Origin: JANMZR01 sp031383555
GTDB lineage: Bacteria > Bacteroidota > Bacteroidia > Cytophagales > Spirosomataceae
NCBI GenBank assembly: GCA_031383555.1
Contig: JANMZR010000073.1
Location: 1 to 6,654, forward strand
Direction: 5' to 3'
DNA length: 6,654 bases
Part shown: positions 1 to 6,654 of the stretch, one piece after another
Position numbering within the stretch: position 1 is the first letter of the stretch
Layout of the letters: every line of letters starts with the position of its first letter
The notes under the pieces: generated by a model
Databases searched by the model: none
Told to the model about the DNA's origin: nothing
The model's input: the letters and a program-made list of their open reading frames with translations, nothing else
Made by a program: the position numbers and the translations under genes

Positions 1-135
1 CGGGCGAACCCGTTTTTAGGAAAATTTTGTCTAAAAACGTTCGCTGCGACGATTCGCATAAATCAATACGGTCTTGATTTATGGCGGTCGGCGTTCCGAT
101 TCTTTTGTATAGACGGGCAGGCCTAGTGAAAAGAA
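1..135. repeat. GC-richer palindromic intergenic element (left edge, possibly incomplete)
   Basis: This stretch is a run of inverted repeats in AT-rich surroundings. CGGG (1-4) pairs with CCCG (9-12). CGTTTTTAG (11-19) pairs with CTAAAAACG (31-39). CATAAATCAA (57-66) pairs perfectly with TTGATTTATG (74-83) around a 7-nt loop, and the stem can be extended through CG (55-56)/CG (85-86) and CGAC (47-50)/GTCG (87-90) with bulges. TTCTTTT (100-106) pairs with AAAAGAA (129-135). GC is about 47% over 1-126 against about 20% just downstream. It may be one copy of an interspersed palindromic repeat, a structured RNA, or the 3' region of an upstream transcript. The left end may lie outside the window. 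No family was recognised. Confidence 0.4.
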
Positions 136-174
136 CAAAGAAATTTAATGTCAGTAACAATTGCGTTTAATAAT

Positions 175-182
175 TAATTTTG
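175..182 (+). promoter_or_regulatory. Possible Bacteroidota-type -7 promoter box
   Basis: TAATTTTG matches the TAnnTTTG -7 consensus known for the primary sigma factor of Bacteroidota. It lies in the AT-rich leader about 90 nt before the first gene of the operon. No good -33 TTG element sits at the expected distance: the nearest TTG (161-163) is too close. Because the region is so AT-rich, a chance match is quite possible. If real, transcription would start around 187-190 and leave a leader of roughly 85 nt. Confidence 0.3.
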
Positions 183-215
183 AATTCTATCAATTAAAAA
201 AATAGAAATAATATT

Positions 216-246
216 ACCAAATAAATTCATATAGCACCAAATAAAT
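216..246. repeat. Direct repeat of ACCAAATAAAT, 20-bp spacing
   Basis: The 11-mer ACCAAATAAAT occurs at 216-226 and again, exactly, at 236-246, a start-to-start distance of 20 bp or about two helical turns. It lies between the possible -7 box and the start codon at 275. Such phasing would suit a regulator binding two sites on one DNA face, but in sequence this AT-rich a chance duplication is also plausible. No known operator was recognised. Confidence 0.35.
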
Positions 247-274
247 ACCAGACTTCAAATGTTAAAATTAGAAA

Positions 275-1117
275 ATGAAATTATACGAAATTGATGCAGG
301 GAATTTTAAACTGGATGGAGGAGCAATGTATGGAGTAGTTCCTAAGTCATTTTGGAATAAATGGAACCAGGCAGATGAAAATAATTTATGTACCTGGAAA
401 ATGCGCTGCTTGCTAATCGAAGATGGTAAAAGACTCATTTTAATTGATACCGGGATGGGCTCAAAACAAAATCTTAAATGGCAAAGCTACTTTTCGCCGC
501 ATGGAGATTCCAACTTAGTAAATTCAATTAATTTAGCTGGTTTTTCTCCAAATGATATTACAGATGTAATTTTAAGCCATTTGCATTTCGACCATTGCGG
601 TGGAGCAGTAACAAATAATGGCGGAAAACTAGAAACAACTTTTAAAAATGCTAAGTATTGGACCCATTCTGAACATTGGGCTTGGGCAAACGCTCCTAAT
701 TTAAGAGAAAAAGCAACTTTTCTTACAGAAAATATTCAACCAATTTTAGAATTCAACCAATTGAATTTTATTGACAAGCAAAAAGAAAAACCATTTGACA
801 AAATAGAACTAATCACAGCGGATGGTCATACAGAAAAAATGATAATGCCCTTAATAACAGTTGATAATCAAAAAATATTATTTGCCGCAGATACAATACC
901 TTCTGCATCACATGTACATATACCTTATGTAATGGCCTATGATGTAAGACCCCTTCAAACAATGATAGAAAAAAATGAAATAGTAGAAAAAGCTCAAAAA
1001 AATAATTGGATTATTTATTATGACCACGACCCTATTTTCTCATGTAGTAATATTGAACTCACAGATAAAGGTTATAGAGCTAATAATCTGGGTAGTTTAG
1101 CAGATTTTAACTTATAA
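275..1117 (+). CDS. YtnP-like metallo-beta-lactamase-fold hydrolase (lactonase-type)
   Basis: This is a 280-residue soluble protein with no signal peptide, of the MBL-fold metallohydrolase superfamily. The two-metal ligand set looks complete: His102, His104, Asp106 and His107 (HLHFDH), His185 in DGHTEK, Asp206 in AADT and His251 in YYDHDP. Asp58 lies in the LIDTG strand motif. The N-terminal DGGAMYGVVPK (residues 15-24 region), the HFDH context and the length (about 280 residues) closely recall Bacillus YtnP, described as a quorum-quenching N-acyl-homoserine lactonase; that comparison is from memory. The substrate here is not shown by sequence and could be a lactone, an ester or a thioester. 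The ATG at 275 is the only sensible start, because an in-frame TAG lies two codons upstream at 269-271. It heads the propionyl-CoA operon, with a 12-nt gap to the biotin carrier gene, so a metabolic repair or acyl-thioester role is conceivable. Confidence 0.88.
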   Translation: MKLYEIDAGNFKLDGGAMYGVVPKSFWNKWNQADENNLCTWKMRCLLIEDGKRLILIDTGMGSKQNLKWQSYFSPHGDSNLVNSINLAGFSPNDITDVILSHLHFDHCGGAVTNNGGKLETTFKNAKYWTHSEHWAWANAPNLREKATFLTENIQPILEFNQLNFIDKQKEKPFDKIELITADGHTEKMIMPLITVDNQKILFAADTIPSASHVHIPYVMAYDVRPLQTMIEKNEIVEKAQKNNWIIYYDHDPIFSCSNIELTDKGYRANNLGSLADFNL

Positions 1118-1129
1118 ATAAAAAACTAT

Positions 1130-1615
1130 ATGGAAAACCCACAATTTGAAATTACCGTTAATAATTCTATTTATAATTTGTCAGCTAAAGATTTATCTGA
1201 TTTAGACTTAATAAAAATACATGAAAATAAGTATAATTCCATTTTAAATAATTTATCGAAAAATATTACAATAGCTGAGAGTAATTTCAACAAAAAAAAT
1301 TATAAAATTGAAATTGAGGGTGAAATATTTGATGTGTTTATAAAAACTCCTCTTGATCTTCAAATAAATAAGTTAGGCTTTGAAAATAAAAATGCTAAAA
1401 AAATTACAAATATCAAAGCCCCCATGCCAGGTTTGGTATTGGAAATACTTGTAAAAAATGGAGATTTTATAAAACAGGGCGAAACCTTGGTTGTGTTGGA
1501 AGCCATGAAAATGGAAAATAGCTTAAAAATTCAAGCAGATGCAATAATTGGAAATGTTCTAATAAAAAAAGGACAAGCCGTTGAAAAAGGTCAAATTTTA
1601 ATTGAGTTAAAATAA
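1130..1615 (+). CDS. Biotin carboxyl carrier protein of propionyl-CoA carboxylase, with BT-like N-terminal part
   Basis: This 161-residue protein carries the covalent biotin that shuttles CO2 between biotin carboxylase and carboxyltransferase. The C-terminal biotinyl domain (about residues 92-161) begins with APMPG (97-101) and contains EAMKMEN, so the biotinylated residue should be Lys127. The usual G-D/E-x-L/I turns flank it (GDFIKQGETL, GQAVEKGQILIEL). Residues 1-90 are not the Pro/Ala-rich linker of a typical AccB. The IFDVFIKTPLDLQINKLGF stretch (66-84) resembles the end of the BT domain that lies between biotin carboxylase and carrier in one-chain PccA proteins (inference). The chain thus looks like the tail of PccA encoded apart from its head. 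The stop TAA overlaps the next ATG by one base (TAATG), suggesting translational coupling to the mutase small subunit. No strong ribosome binding site is seen. Confidence 0.9.
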   Translation: MENPQFEITVNNSIYNLSAKDLSDLDLIKIHENKYNSILNNLSKNITIAESNFNKKNYKIEIEGEIFDVFIKTPLDLQINKLGFENKNAKKITNIKAPMPGLVLEILVKNGDFIKQGETLVVLEAMKMENSLKIQADAIIGNVLIKKGQAVEKGQILIELK

Positions 1616-2688
1616 TGGAAACGGACAATATATTTTCTGAATTTACCAAACCATCGAAAGAAGATTGGAAGGATAAAATAAAAGGTGAATTAGGCGAAAA
1701 ATATGACCAAATAGTTTTGGAAAATTATGGCACAAATCCAAGCCAACATTTTGATGATAAAATAACCATAAAAACAAATGAACGCCCGAATAAATCAACT
1801 TTTTTTTGTGAAGAAATTAATGTAAAAAATAATTTTCAAATAAACCAAACCATATTAACTGCCCTCGAAGGTGGTGCCAATTCAATTAAACTTTCTGTTC
1901 AATATCAATGGAGTTTTGAAGATTTTCAAGAAATCTTTAAAGGTGTTTTTCTTGCGTATATTTTCGTTATTTTAAAATTTGAAAGTGATGAAATTAATTT
2001 AGAGCTGTTTTTTCAAAATTTTAAAAAATACTTGTTAGAAAAGGAAGTAAAATTCAGTGAAATCAATGGCCAAATAACTCCTACAATTAATACTGATAAT
2101 TCATCTATTTTAAAAGAGTTTTCTGGATTAAAATTGACAACGATTATCAGCTCAGAAAACGTCGAACCAATAATACAACTACTTGATATACTATTATTTA
2201 CTGAAAATAAACTATCCTATTTTGAAAATATTAATGTAAGAAAAGAATATGCCAATTCTTTGGTATTTGACCTTAAATTAAGCAACCATTTTTACCATAA
2301 TATCGCCTTAATAAAAACATTAAAAATACTTTTAAGAAATGTGTTAAAAGCTTATGAACTAAGCAATAATATTTTTATAAAGGTTAACATAAATACCAAT
2401 ACTATTTCCGACAAAAGCCTTGCGATAATTGCAGCTACAAATCAAGCATTATCAGCAAAAATTGGCGGAATTGATTTATTAGAAATGACCAATTTTGATC
2501 TAAATCAAACAGTATTTAGTTCACCTTTTTCAAATAGAATGGCAAGGAATATTCAAAATATTTTAGAATTAGAATCAGGCTTTAATAAAGTTATTGACCC
2601 TTCAAGTGGTAGTTATTTTATTGATAATTTAACCAAAAATATTTGTGAAAAAGTATGGGCCGAATTTCAAAAAAACCAAATAATATAA
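1615..2688 (+). CDS. mutA: Methylmalonyl-CoA mutase small subunit, short form without cobalamin domain
   Basis: This 357-residue protein is the likely non-catalytic partner of the large subunit encoded at 4167. Family marks are an N-terminal F-x-K/P-SKEDWKDKIKGEL region (10-26), LTALEGGANSIKL (81-93), a QALSAKIGGIDLLEM stretch (277-291), NRMARNIQNILELESG (307-322) and DPSSGSYFIDNLT (328-340). The last matches DPWAGSYYVEKLT of the large subunit, so the homology covers a degenerate acyl-CoA-binding barrel. The chain ends just after this motif. It has no DxHxxG cobalamin-binding domain and no remnant before the next gene, which starts 9 nt later. As remembered, small subunits elsewhere run from about 450 to over 600 residues, so this one is also compacted inside the barrel. 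It is unlikely to be active alone. An 8-T run at 1800-1807 could be a sequencing risk, but the frame continues with family motifs on its far side. Confidence 0.85.
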   Translation: METDNIFSEFTKPSKEDWKDKIKGELGEKYDQIVLENYGTNPSQHFDDKITIKTNERPNKSTFFCEEINVKNNFQINQTILTALEGGANSIKLSVQYQWSFEDFQEIFKGVFLAYIFVILKFESDEINLELFFQNFKKYLLEKEVKFSEINGQITPTINTDNSSILKEFSGLKLTTIISSENVEPIIQLLDILLFTENKLSYFENINVRKEYANSLVFDLKLSNHFYHNIALIKTLKILLRNVLKAYELSNNIFIKVNINTNTISDKSLAIIAATNQALSAKIGGIDLLEMTNFDLNQTVFSSPFSNRMARNIQNILELESGFNKVIDPSSGSYFIDNLTKNICEKVWAEFQKNQII

Positions 2689-2697
2689 ATCGAATTT

Positions 2698-4170
2698 ATG
2701 AATAAAATATTAGTAGCCAACAGAGGCGAAATTGCTTTAAGAATTATAAAAACCATAAAAAAAATGGGTATAAAATCTGTAGCCATTTTTTCTGAAATAG
2801 ATAGAAATTCACCCCATGTTTTGGAAGCTGACGAAGCCGTTTGTATTGGCAAAAACCCCTCGAATCAATCCTATTTACTAATGGATAAAATAATTGAAGT
2901 ATCCCTTCAATTGGGTGTTCAGGGGATTCACCCAGGCTATGGTTTTTTAAGTGAAAATGCAACTTTTGCCGAAAAAGTAGTTGATGCAGGGATTATTTTT
3001 ATTGGGCCAAGCGCTGAGGCCATTAGGGTTATGGGCTCTAAATTAGCCGCAAAAGCATGTGTGAAAAAATGCAATATCCCGATGGTACCAGGTTTAGATA
3101 CTGCTATTGAAAATATTGAACAATCAAAAATAAAAGCCAATGAAATTGGCTACCCAATTCTCATAAAAGCATCGGCGGGAGGTGGTGGTAAAGGCATGCG
3201 AATAGTTGAACATGAAAATGAGTTTGACGAACAATTACAAAGAGCAATAAGTGAAGCCAAATCATCATTTGGTGATGGTTCGGTATTCATTGAAAAATAT
3301 GTGAAATCGCCCAGACATATTGAAATTCAAGTTTTAGCTGACAATTTTGGCAATACCCTGTATCTTTTTGAGCGTGAATGCAGTATACAAAGAAGGCACC
3401 AAAAAGTAGTTGAAGAAGCGCCTTCTTCTATTTTGACGGAGCCAATAAGAAAAGCGATGGGTGAGGCGGCTGTTCTTGTTGCCAAATCATGTAATTATTC
3501 TGGCGCTGGCACTGTGGAGTTTCTAGTTGACGAGCAATTGAATTTTTATTTTTTAGAAATGAATACAAGGCTACAAGTCGAACATCCGGTGACGGAAATG
3601 ATTACTGGCCTAGACCTCGTGGAACAACAAATTAAAATTGCCAGAGGTGAAGAACTATCCATTTCTCAGGAAAATTTAAAAATTAATGGCCACTCAATTG
3701 AGCTTCGTGTTTACGCTGAAGACCCTTATAACGACTTTTTGCCCTCCATTGGCTTATTAGAGAAATACCAGTCACCGATTGGGAATGGTATAAGAGTGGA
3801 TGACGGCTATAGAGAAAAAATGGAAATTCCCATTTATTACGATCCAATGATTGCCAAATTGGCAGTGCATGCCCAAACAAGAAATGAAGCCATTGCTTTG
3901 ATGGCTAAAGCGATAGATGAATTCAAAATCGAAGGCATCGCTACTACCCTACCTTTTGGGAAATTTGTAATGGAAAATTCATCTTTTAAATCAGGTGATT
4001 TCGATACTCATTTTGTAAAAACTCATTTTAGTACTGAAGCCAATGAAAATAAAATAAATACAAAAAAAGAACTGGCCGCATTTATAGCCTTAAAAATATA
4101 TTTAGAGCAATCAAAGCTTACTATTCCGGTTGAAAATAATCTCTCAAATTGGAACAGAAATAATAGATGA
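2698..4170 (+). CDS. pccA: Biotin carboxylase subunit of propionyl-CoA carboxylase (lacks its own carrier domain)
   Basis: This 490-residue protein should carboxylate the biotin on the carrier protein using ATP and bicarbonate. It begins with the canonical NRGEIALRI (8-16) and has HPGYGFLSEN (78-87), the ATP-grasp glycine loop GGGGKGMR (161-168), ERECSIQRRHQK (225-236) and EMNTRLQVEHPVTE (287-300). Counterparts of E. coli AccC catalytic residues can be placed: Lys236, Glu274, Glu287, Asn289, Arg291, Glu295 and Arg337. It is about 40 residues longer than AccC. The tail (about 450-490, with LAAFIALKIYLEQ and SNWNRNNR) resembles Bacteroidota PccA-type ends rather than AccC. No biotinyl AMKM motif is present; the carrier is the separate gene at 1130. 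The assignment to propionyl-CoA rather than acetyl-CoA rests on the mutase and PccB neighbours. Its TGA stop lies inside an ATGA overlap with the mutase large subunit gene. Confidence 0.93.
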   Translation: MNKILVANRGEIALRIIKTIKKMGIKSVAIFSEIDRNSPHVLEADEAVCIGKNPSNQSYLLMDKIIEVSLQLGVQGIHPGYGFLSENATFAEKVVDAGIIFIGPSAEAIRVMGSKLAAKACVKKCNIPMVPGLDTAIENIEQSKIKANEIGYPILIKASAGGGGKGMRIVEHENEFDEQLQRAISEAKSSFGDGSVFIEKYVKSPRHIEIQVLADNFGNTLYLFERECSIQRRHQKVVEEAPSSILTEPIRKAMGEAAVLVAKSCNYSGAGTVEFLVDEQLNFYFLEMNTRLQVEHPVTEMITGLDLVEQQIKIARGEELSISQENLKINGHSIELRVYAEDPYNDFLPSIGLLEKYQSPIGNGIRVDDGYREKMEIPIYYDPMIAKLAVHAQTRNEAIALMAKAIDEFKIEGIATTLPFGKFVMENSSFKSGDFDTHFVKTHFSTEANENKINTKKELAAFIALKIYLEQSKLTIPVENNLSNWNRNNR

Positions 4171-6290
4171 AAAAGCCCAACTTTAAAAATATTGAACTAG
4201 ATTTTGACATTGATTTTCAAAAGAAAAACGATGAAAATAACTTAGCTAATGATGCCTCTAAATCGTCAAATTCAAGCTATCATTTTGAGCCTCTAAATCA
4301 CCTAGATTTTGTTGCCGGACTACCTCCATTTTTAGGGGGTCCTTATGCAAGTATGTACCTAGAAAAACCATGGACAATTCGTCAATATGCAGGCTTTTCA
4401 TCAGCTGAAGCAAGTAATGAGTTTTATAAAAATAACTTAAAGCAGGGTCAAAAAGGATTGTCAGTTGCTTTTGATTTAGCCACTCATCGAGGTTATGACT
4501 CTGACAATGAACGTGTTATAGGTGATGTTGGTATGGCTGGTGTAGCTATTGATACGGTTGAAGACATGAAAATTCTATTTGATGGCATACCCTTAGACAG
4601 CATGACGGTTTCAATGACTATGAATGGTGCCGTCATTCCAATATTGGCTTTTTTTATAGTAGCAGCGGAAGAATTTGGCGTTTCAAAAAGCCTTTTAAAT
4701 GGAACCATTCAAAATGATATTTTGAAAGAATTTATGGTGCGAAATACCTATATTTATCCACCAAAACCCTCCATGAAAATAGTGGGTGATATTCTTAAAT
4801 ATTGTTCAGAAAACATGCCAAAATTCAACCCAATTTCAGTAAGTGGTTATCATATGCTCGAGGCAGGAGCACCAGCACATTTAGAGCTCGCTTATACCTT
4901 GGCCAACGGTTTGGAATATTTGGAAACAGGCCTAAAGGCAGGTCTTAAAATTGATGATTTTGCCCCCAGAATTTCCTTTTTTTGGGGCATTGGAATGGAT
5001 TTTTTTATGGAAATTGCAAAAATGAGAGCGGGCAGATTGTTATGGGCAAAAATAGTAAAACAGTTTAATCCAAAAAATGATAAATCGATGGCCTTGAGAA
5101 CTCATTGTCAGACTTCTGGCTGGAGTTTAACCGCCCAAGATCCTTACAATAATATAACAAGAACCACCATTGAAGCCATGGCAGCGGTGTTCGGTGGCAC
5201 CCAGTCATTACATACAAATTCACTCGACGAGGCCATAGCTTTACCGACTGAATTTTCAGCAAAAATTGCCCGAGATACCCAACTTTTTTTACAAAAAGAA
5301 ACGCATATTACCAACGCAGTTGACCCTTGGGCTGGCTCCTATTATGTTGAAAAATTAACAGATGATTTGGTTCAGCAAGCATGGAAAATCATTGAAGAAA
5401 TTAAAGAAATTGGTGGCATGACCAAAGCAATTGAATTGGGAATTCCTCAAAATAATATTGAAAAAGCAGCCACAATAAAACAAGCAAATATTGAAAATGG
5501 AATTGATAAGATTATCGGACTCAACTGCTTTAAAACTTCTGAAAATCAAACCATTAACACCCTTTCAATAGATAATACTTTAGTAAGAAATCACCAAATA
5601 AATAGGCTAAAAATTGTTAAGGAATCAAGAAATGAAAAGGCAGTAAACCAAGCCTTAAATGATTTGACAAATGCGGCAAAACTAGAAAACAGAAACTTGT
5701 TGGAGGCCGCCATAATTGCCGCTAAGCAAAGGTGCACATTAGAAGAAATCACTGAAGCAATGGCTAAAATATACGGTCGACACAAGGCCACAATTCGTAG
5801 TTTTAATGGAGTTTATGCTAAAGAAATGGAAAACAATTTAACCTTTGAAAAAGCAAGATTAATGTCAGACAATTTTGCGAAATTAGACGGCAGGCGACCA
5901 CGCATTTTAGTGGCCAAAATTGGGCAAGATGGGCACGATAGAGGAGCCAAAATAATTGCCACTAGCTTTGCCGATTTGGGCTTTGATGTGGACATTGGCC
6001 CTCTTTTTCAAACACCAAAAGAAGCAGCTTGGCAAGCCATTGACAACGATGTCCATATTATAGGGGTGTCATCATTGGCAGCTGGCCACAATACCCTTAT
6101 ACCTCTATTAATCAAAGAGTTAAAAGATAATAACGCCTCAGATATAATGGTAATATTAGGGGGTGTTATTCCGCCGAGTGACCATGAATATTTGAGAAAA
6201 ATTGGAGTAAAAGGTATATTTGGTCCAGGCACAACTATTGCTGAAGCAGCCATTGAAATATTAGAAAAACTAACCTTGGAATTAACATGA
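4167..6290 (+). CDS. mutB: Methylmalonyl-CoA mutase large (catalytic) subunit, adenosylcobalamin-dependent
   Basis: This 707-residue enzyme interconverts (R)-methylmalonyl-CoA and succinyl-CoA. The substrate-binding barrel covers about residues 50-530 and the cobalamin domain about 570-705. Motifs include PWTIRQYAGFS (68-78), FDLATHRGYDSDNERV, SMTMNGAVIPILAF, EFMVRNTYIYPP, SGYHMLEAGA, SLHTNSLDEAIALPTEFS and DPWAGSYYVEKLT. By comparison with the remembered Propionibacterium enzyme, Tyr74, Arg192 and His229 match its Tyr89, Arg207 and His244. Tyr plus Arg at the first two sites points to methylmalonyl-CoA rather than isobutyryl-CoA as substrate. The cobalamin signature is complete: DGHDRG (588-593; His590 is the lower axial ligand), SSL (635-637) and GGVIPP (665-670). 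The first 45 residues are charged, Asn/Ser-rich and poorly conserved, and may help pair with the small subunit. The start overlaps the pccA stop by 4 nt (ATGA). The usual helper GTPase (MeaB/ArgK) and the epimerase are not in the window. Confidence 0.97.
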   Translation: MKKPNFKNIELDFDIDFQKKNDENNLANDASKSSNSSYHFEPLNHLDFVAGLPPFLGGPYASMYLEKPWTIRQYAGFSSAEASNEFYKNNLKQGQKGLSVAFDLATHRGYDSDNERVIGDVGMAGVAIDTVEDMKILFDGIPLDSMTVSMTMNGAVIPILAFFIVAAEEFGVSKSLLNGTIQNDILKEFMVRNTYIYPPKPSMKIVGDILKYCSENMPKFNPISVSGYHMLEAGAPAHLELAYTLANGLEYLETGLKAGLKIDDFAPRISFFWGIGMDFFMEIAKMRAGRLLWAKIVKQFNPKNDKSMALRTHCQTSGWSLTAQDPYNNITRTTIEAMAAVFGGTQSLHTNSLDEAIALPTEFSAKIARDTQLFLQKETHITNAVDPWAGSYYVEKLTDDLVQQAWKIIEEIKEIGGMTKAIELGIPQNNIEKAATIKQANIENGIDKIIGLNCFKTSENQTINTLSIDNTLVRNHQINRLKIVKESRNEKAVNQALNDLTNAAKLENRNLLEAAIIAAKQRCTLEEITEAMAKIYGRHKATIRSFNGVYAKEMENNLTFEKARLMSDNFAKLDGRRPRILVAKIGQDGHDRGAKIIATSFADLGFDVDIGPLFQTPKEAAWQAIDNDVHIIGVSSLAAGHNTLIPLLIKELKDNNASDIMVILGGVIPPSDHEYLRKIGVKGIFGPGTTIAEAAIEILEKLTLELT

Positions 6291-6366
6291 TTTGAAAATA
6301 AAATCAAATACTAAAATACGGTAAATCCAAATCAAGAAATTCCGTTTTCCTGAAAAAAAATAAGCT
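6291..6366 (+). other. 76-nt gap between mutB and pccB, no clear terminator or promoter
   Basis: This is the only sizeable gap inside the gene run. ATTTGA (6290-6295) and TCAAAT (6304-6309) can form a weak, all-but-AT hairpin with an 8-nt loop, overlapping the mutB stop codon. No T-run follows it, so it is a poor intrinsic terminator. ACGG (6318-6321) and CCGT (6342-6345) are a second, distant and weak pairing. No TAnnTTTG box was found. Read-through transcription into the carboxyltransferase gene is the simplest reading. Confidence 0.35.
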
Positions 6367-6654
6367 ATGAAAAATAAAATAGAAATACTAAAAGAAAAAC
6401 TAGAAAAAGGTAAACTTGGAGGTGGCCGAGTTAGAATAGAATCACAACATAAAAAAGGTAAACTCACTGCTCGTGAAAGAATTTATTTATTGCTCGACGA
6501 GGGCTCATTTGAGGAAATTGGCGCTTTGGTATTGCATAGAACAATTGACTTTGGCATGGAAGACCAACAGTTTTATGGCGATGGGGTTATAACGGGTTAT
6601 GGCACTGTTAATGGCAGATTAGTGTATGTTTTTGCACAGGACTTTACCGTATTT
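6367..6654 (+). CDS. pccB: Propionyl-CoA carboxylase carboxyltransferase (beta) subunit, 5' part only
   Basis: Ninety-six codons are open to the right edge of the window; the rest is cut off (the family is usually about 510-520 residues). The product should move the carboxyl group from carboxybiotin to propionyl-CoA. Visible family marks are a basic GKLGGGRVRI (15-24), QHKKGKLTARERI (27-39), LLLDEGSFEEIG (41-52), HRTIDFGM (57-64), FYGDGVITGYGTV (69-81) and GRLVYVFAQDFTVF (83-96). These fit the N-terminal part of the PccB-type carboxyltransferase domain. The alpha subunit of methylmalonyl-CoA decarboxylase shares them, but the biotin carboxylase gene upstream favours a carboxylase. The ATG at 6367 places KNKIEILKEKL directly before the conserved region, as usual for PccB. 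No Shine-Dalgarno sequence is visible; an A-rich run (6353-6361) precedes the start. Confidence 0.92.
   Translation, partial: MKNKIEILKEKLEKGKLGGGRVRIESQHKKGKLTARERIYLLLDEGSFEEIGALVLHRTIDFGMEDQQFYGDGVITGYGTVNGRLVYVFAQDFTVF

Noticed and set aside
1..17. CGGG-CGAA-CCCG hairpin followed by five T, resembling an intrinsic terminator
   Set aside because: The visible stem is only 4 bp and its left side lies at the window edge. The T-run is also part of another inverted repeat (11-39). It cannot be judged without upstream sequence.
1..126. Open frame from the window edge to a TAG at 124-126 (41 codons)
   Set aside because: It has no visible start and no recognised family. The bottom strand is also open over most of this stretch and the DNA is strongly palindromic, so a repeat is as likely as a gene end. 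It could still be the 3' end of a gene entering from the left.
1800..1807. Run of eight T in mutA as a possible frameshift
   Set aside because: The reading frame continues with clear small-subunit motifs after the run, and the N-terminal part before it also fits the family, so no frameshift is needed.
6008..6307. 99-codon bottom-strand open frame opposite the mutB 3' end
   Set aside because: It lies fully opposite the conserved cobalamin-binding domain of mutB and has no recognisable domain; it is best explained as a shadow of the real gene. The other bottom-strand open frames of 60-72 codons between 1467 and 6467 were rejected for the same reason.
6290..6309. Hairpin at the mutB stop as a terminator
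   Set aside because: It is only a 6-bp AT-rich stem with no following T-run; too weak to call a terminator.

Overview
The window looks like a piece of a chromosome from a low-GC member of the Bacteroidota (Flavobacteria/Cytophagia-like; the family cannot be fixed from this sequence). The basis is the AT-rich codon use, the lack of clear Shine-Dalgarno sequences, a TAnnTTTG-type promoter match, and protein features that resemble Bacteroidota propionate genes: a separate short biotin carrier and a compact methylmalonyl-CoA mutase small subunit. This assignment is inference from sequence style and remembered families, not a database match.

Layout. Bases 1-135 are a GC-richer (about 47% over 1-126), strongly palindromic stretch with no convincing gene. 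Bases 136-274 are a very AT-rich leader (about 20% GC over 127-274) with a possible promoter and a 20-bp-spaced direct repeat. Six same-strand genes follow: a YtnP-like metallo-beta-lactamase-fold hydrolase (275-1117), a biotin carrier protein (1130-1615), a short methylmalonyl-CoA mutase small subunit (1615-2688), a biotin carboxylase subunit (2698-4170), the catalytic methylmalonyl-CoA mutase large subunit (4167-6290), and the start of a carboxyltransferase (PccB type) that runs off the right edge (6367-6654). The first five are tightly packed (gaps of 12 and 9 nt, overlaps of 1 and 4 nt) and are almost certainly one operon. A 76-nt gap without a clear terminator separates the last gene.

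Function. Together the genes supply both biotin- and cobalamin-dependent steps between propionyl-CoA and succinyl-CoA. Biotin carboxylase plus biotin carrier plus carboxyltransferase would convert propionyl-CoA to (S)-methylmalonyl-CoA, and the mutase would convert (R)-methylmalonyl-CoA to succinyl-CoA. The epimerase and the mutase chaperone GTPase (MeaB/ArgK) are not in this window. The net direction (propionate use or succinate-to-propionate flow) cannot be read from sequence, although a dedicated biotin carboxylase favours ATP-driven carboxylation.

No wholly new system was found. The points most worth a second look are the strict interleaving of carboxylase and mutase genes with translational overlaps, the unusually small MutA, the lactonase-like hydrolase at the head of the operon, and the palindromic element at the left edge.
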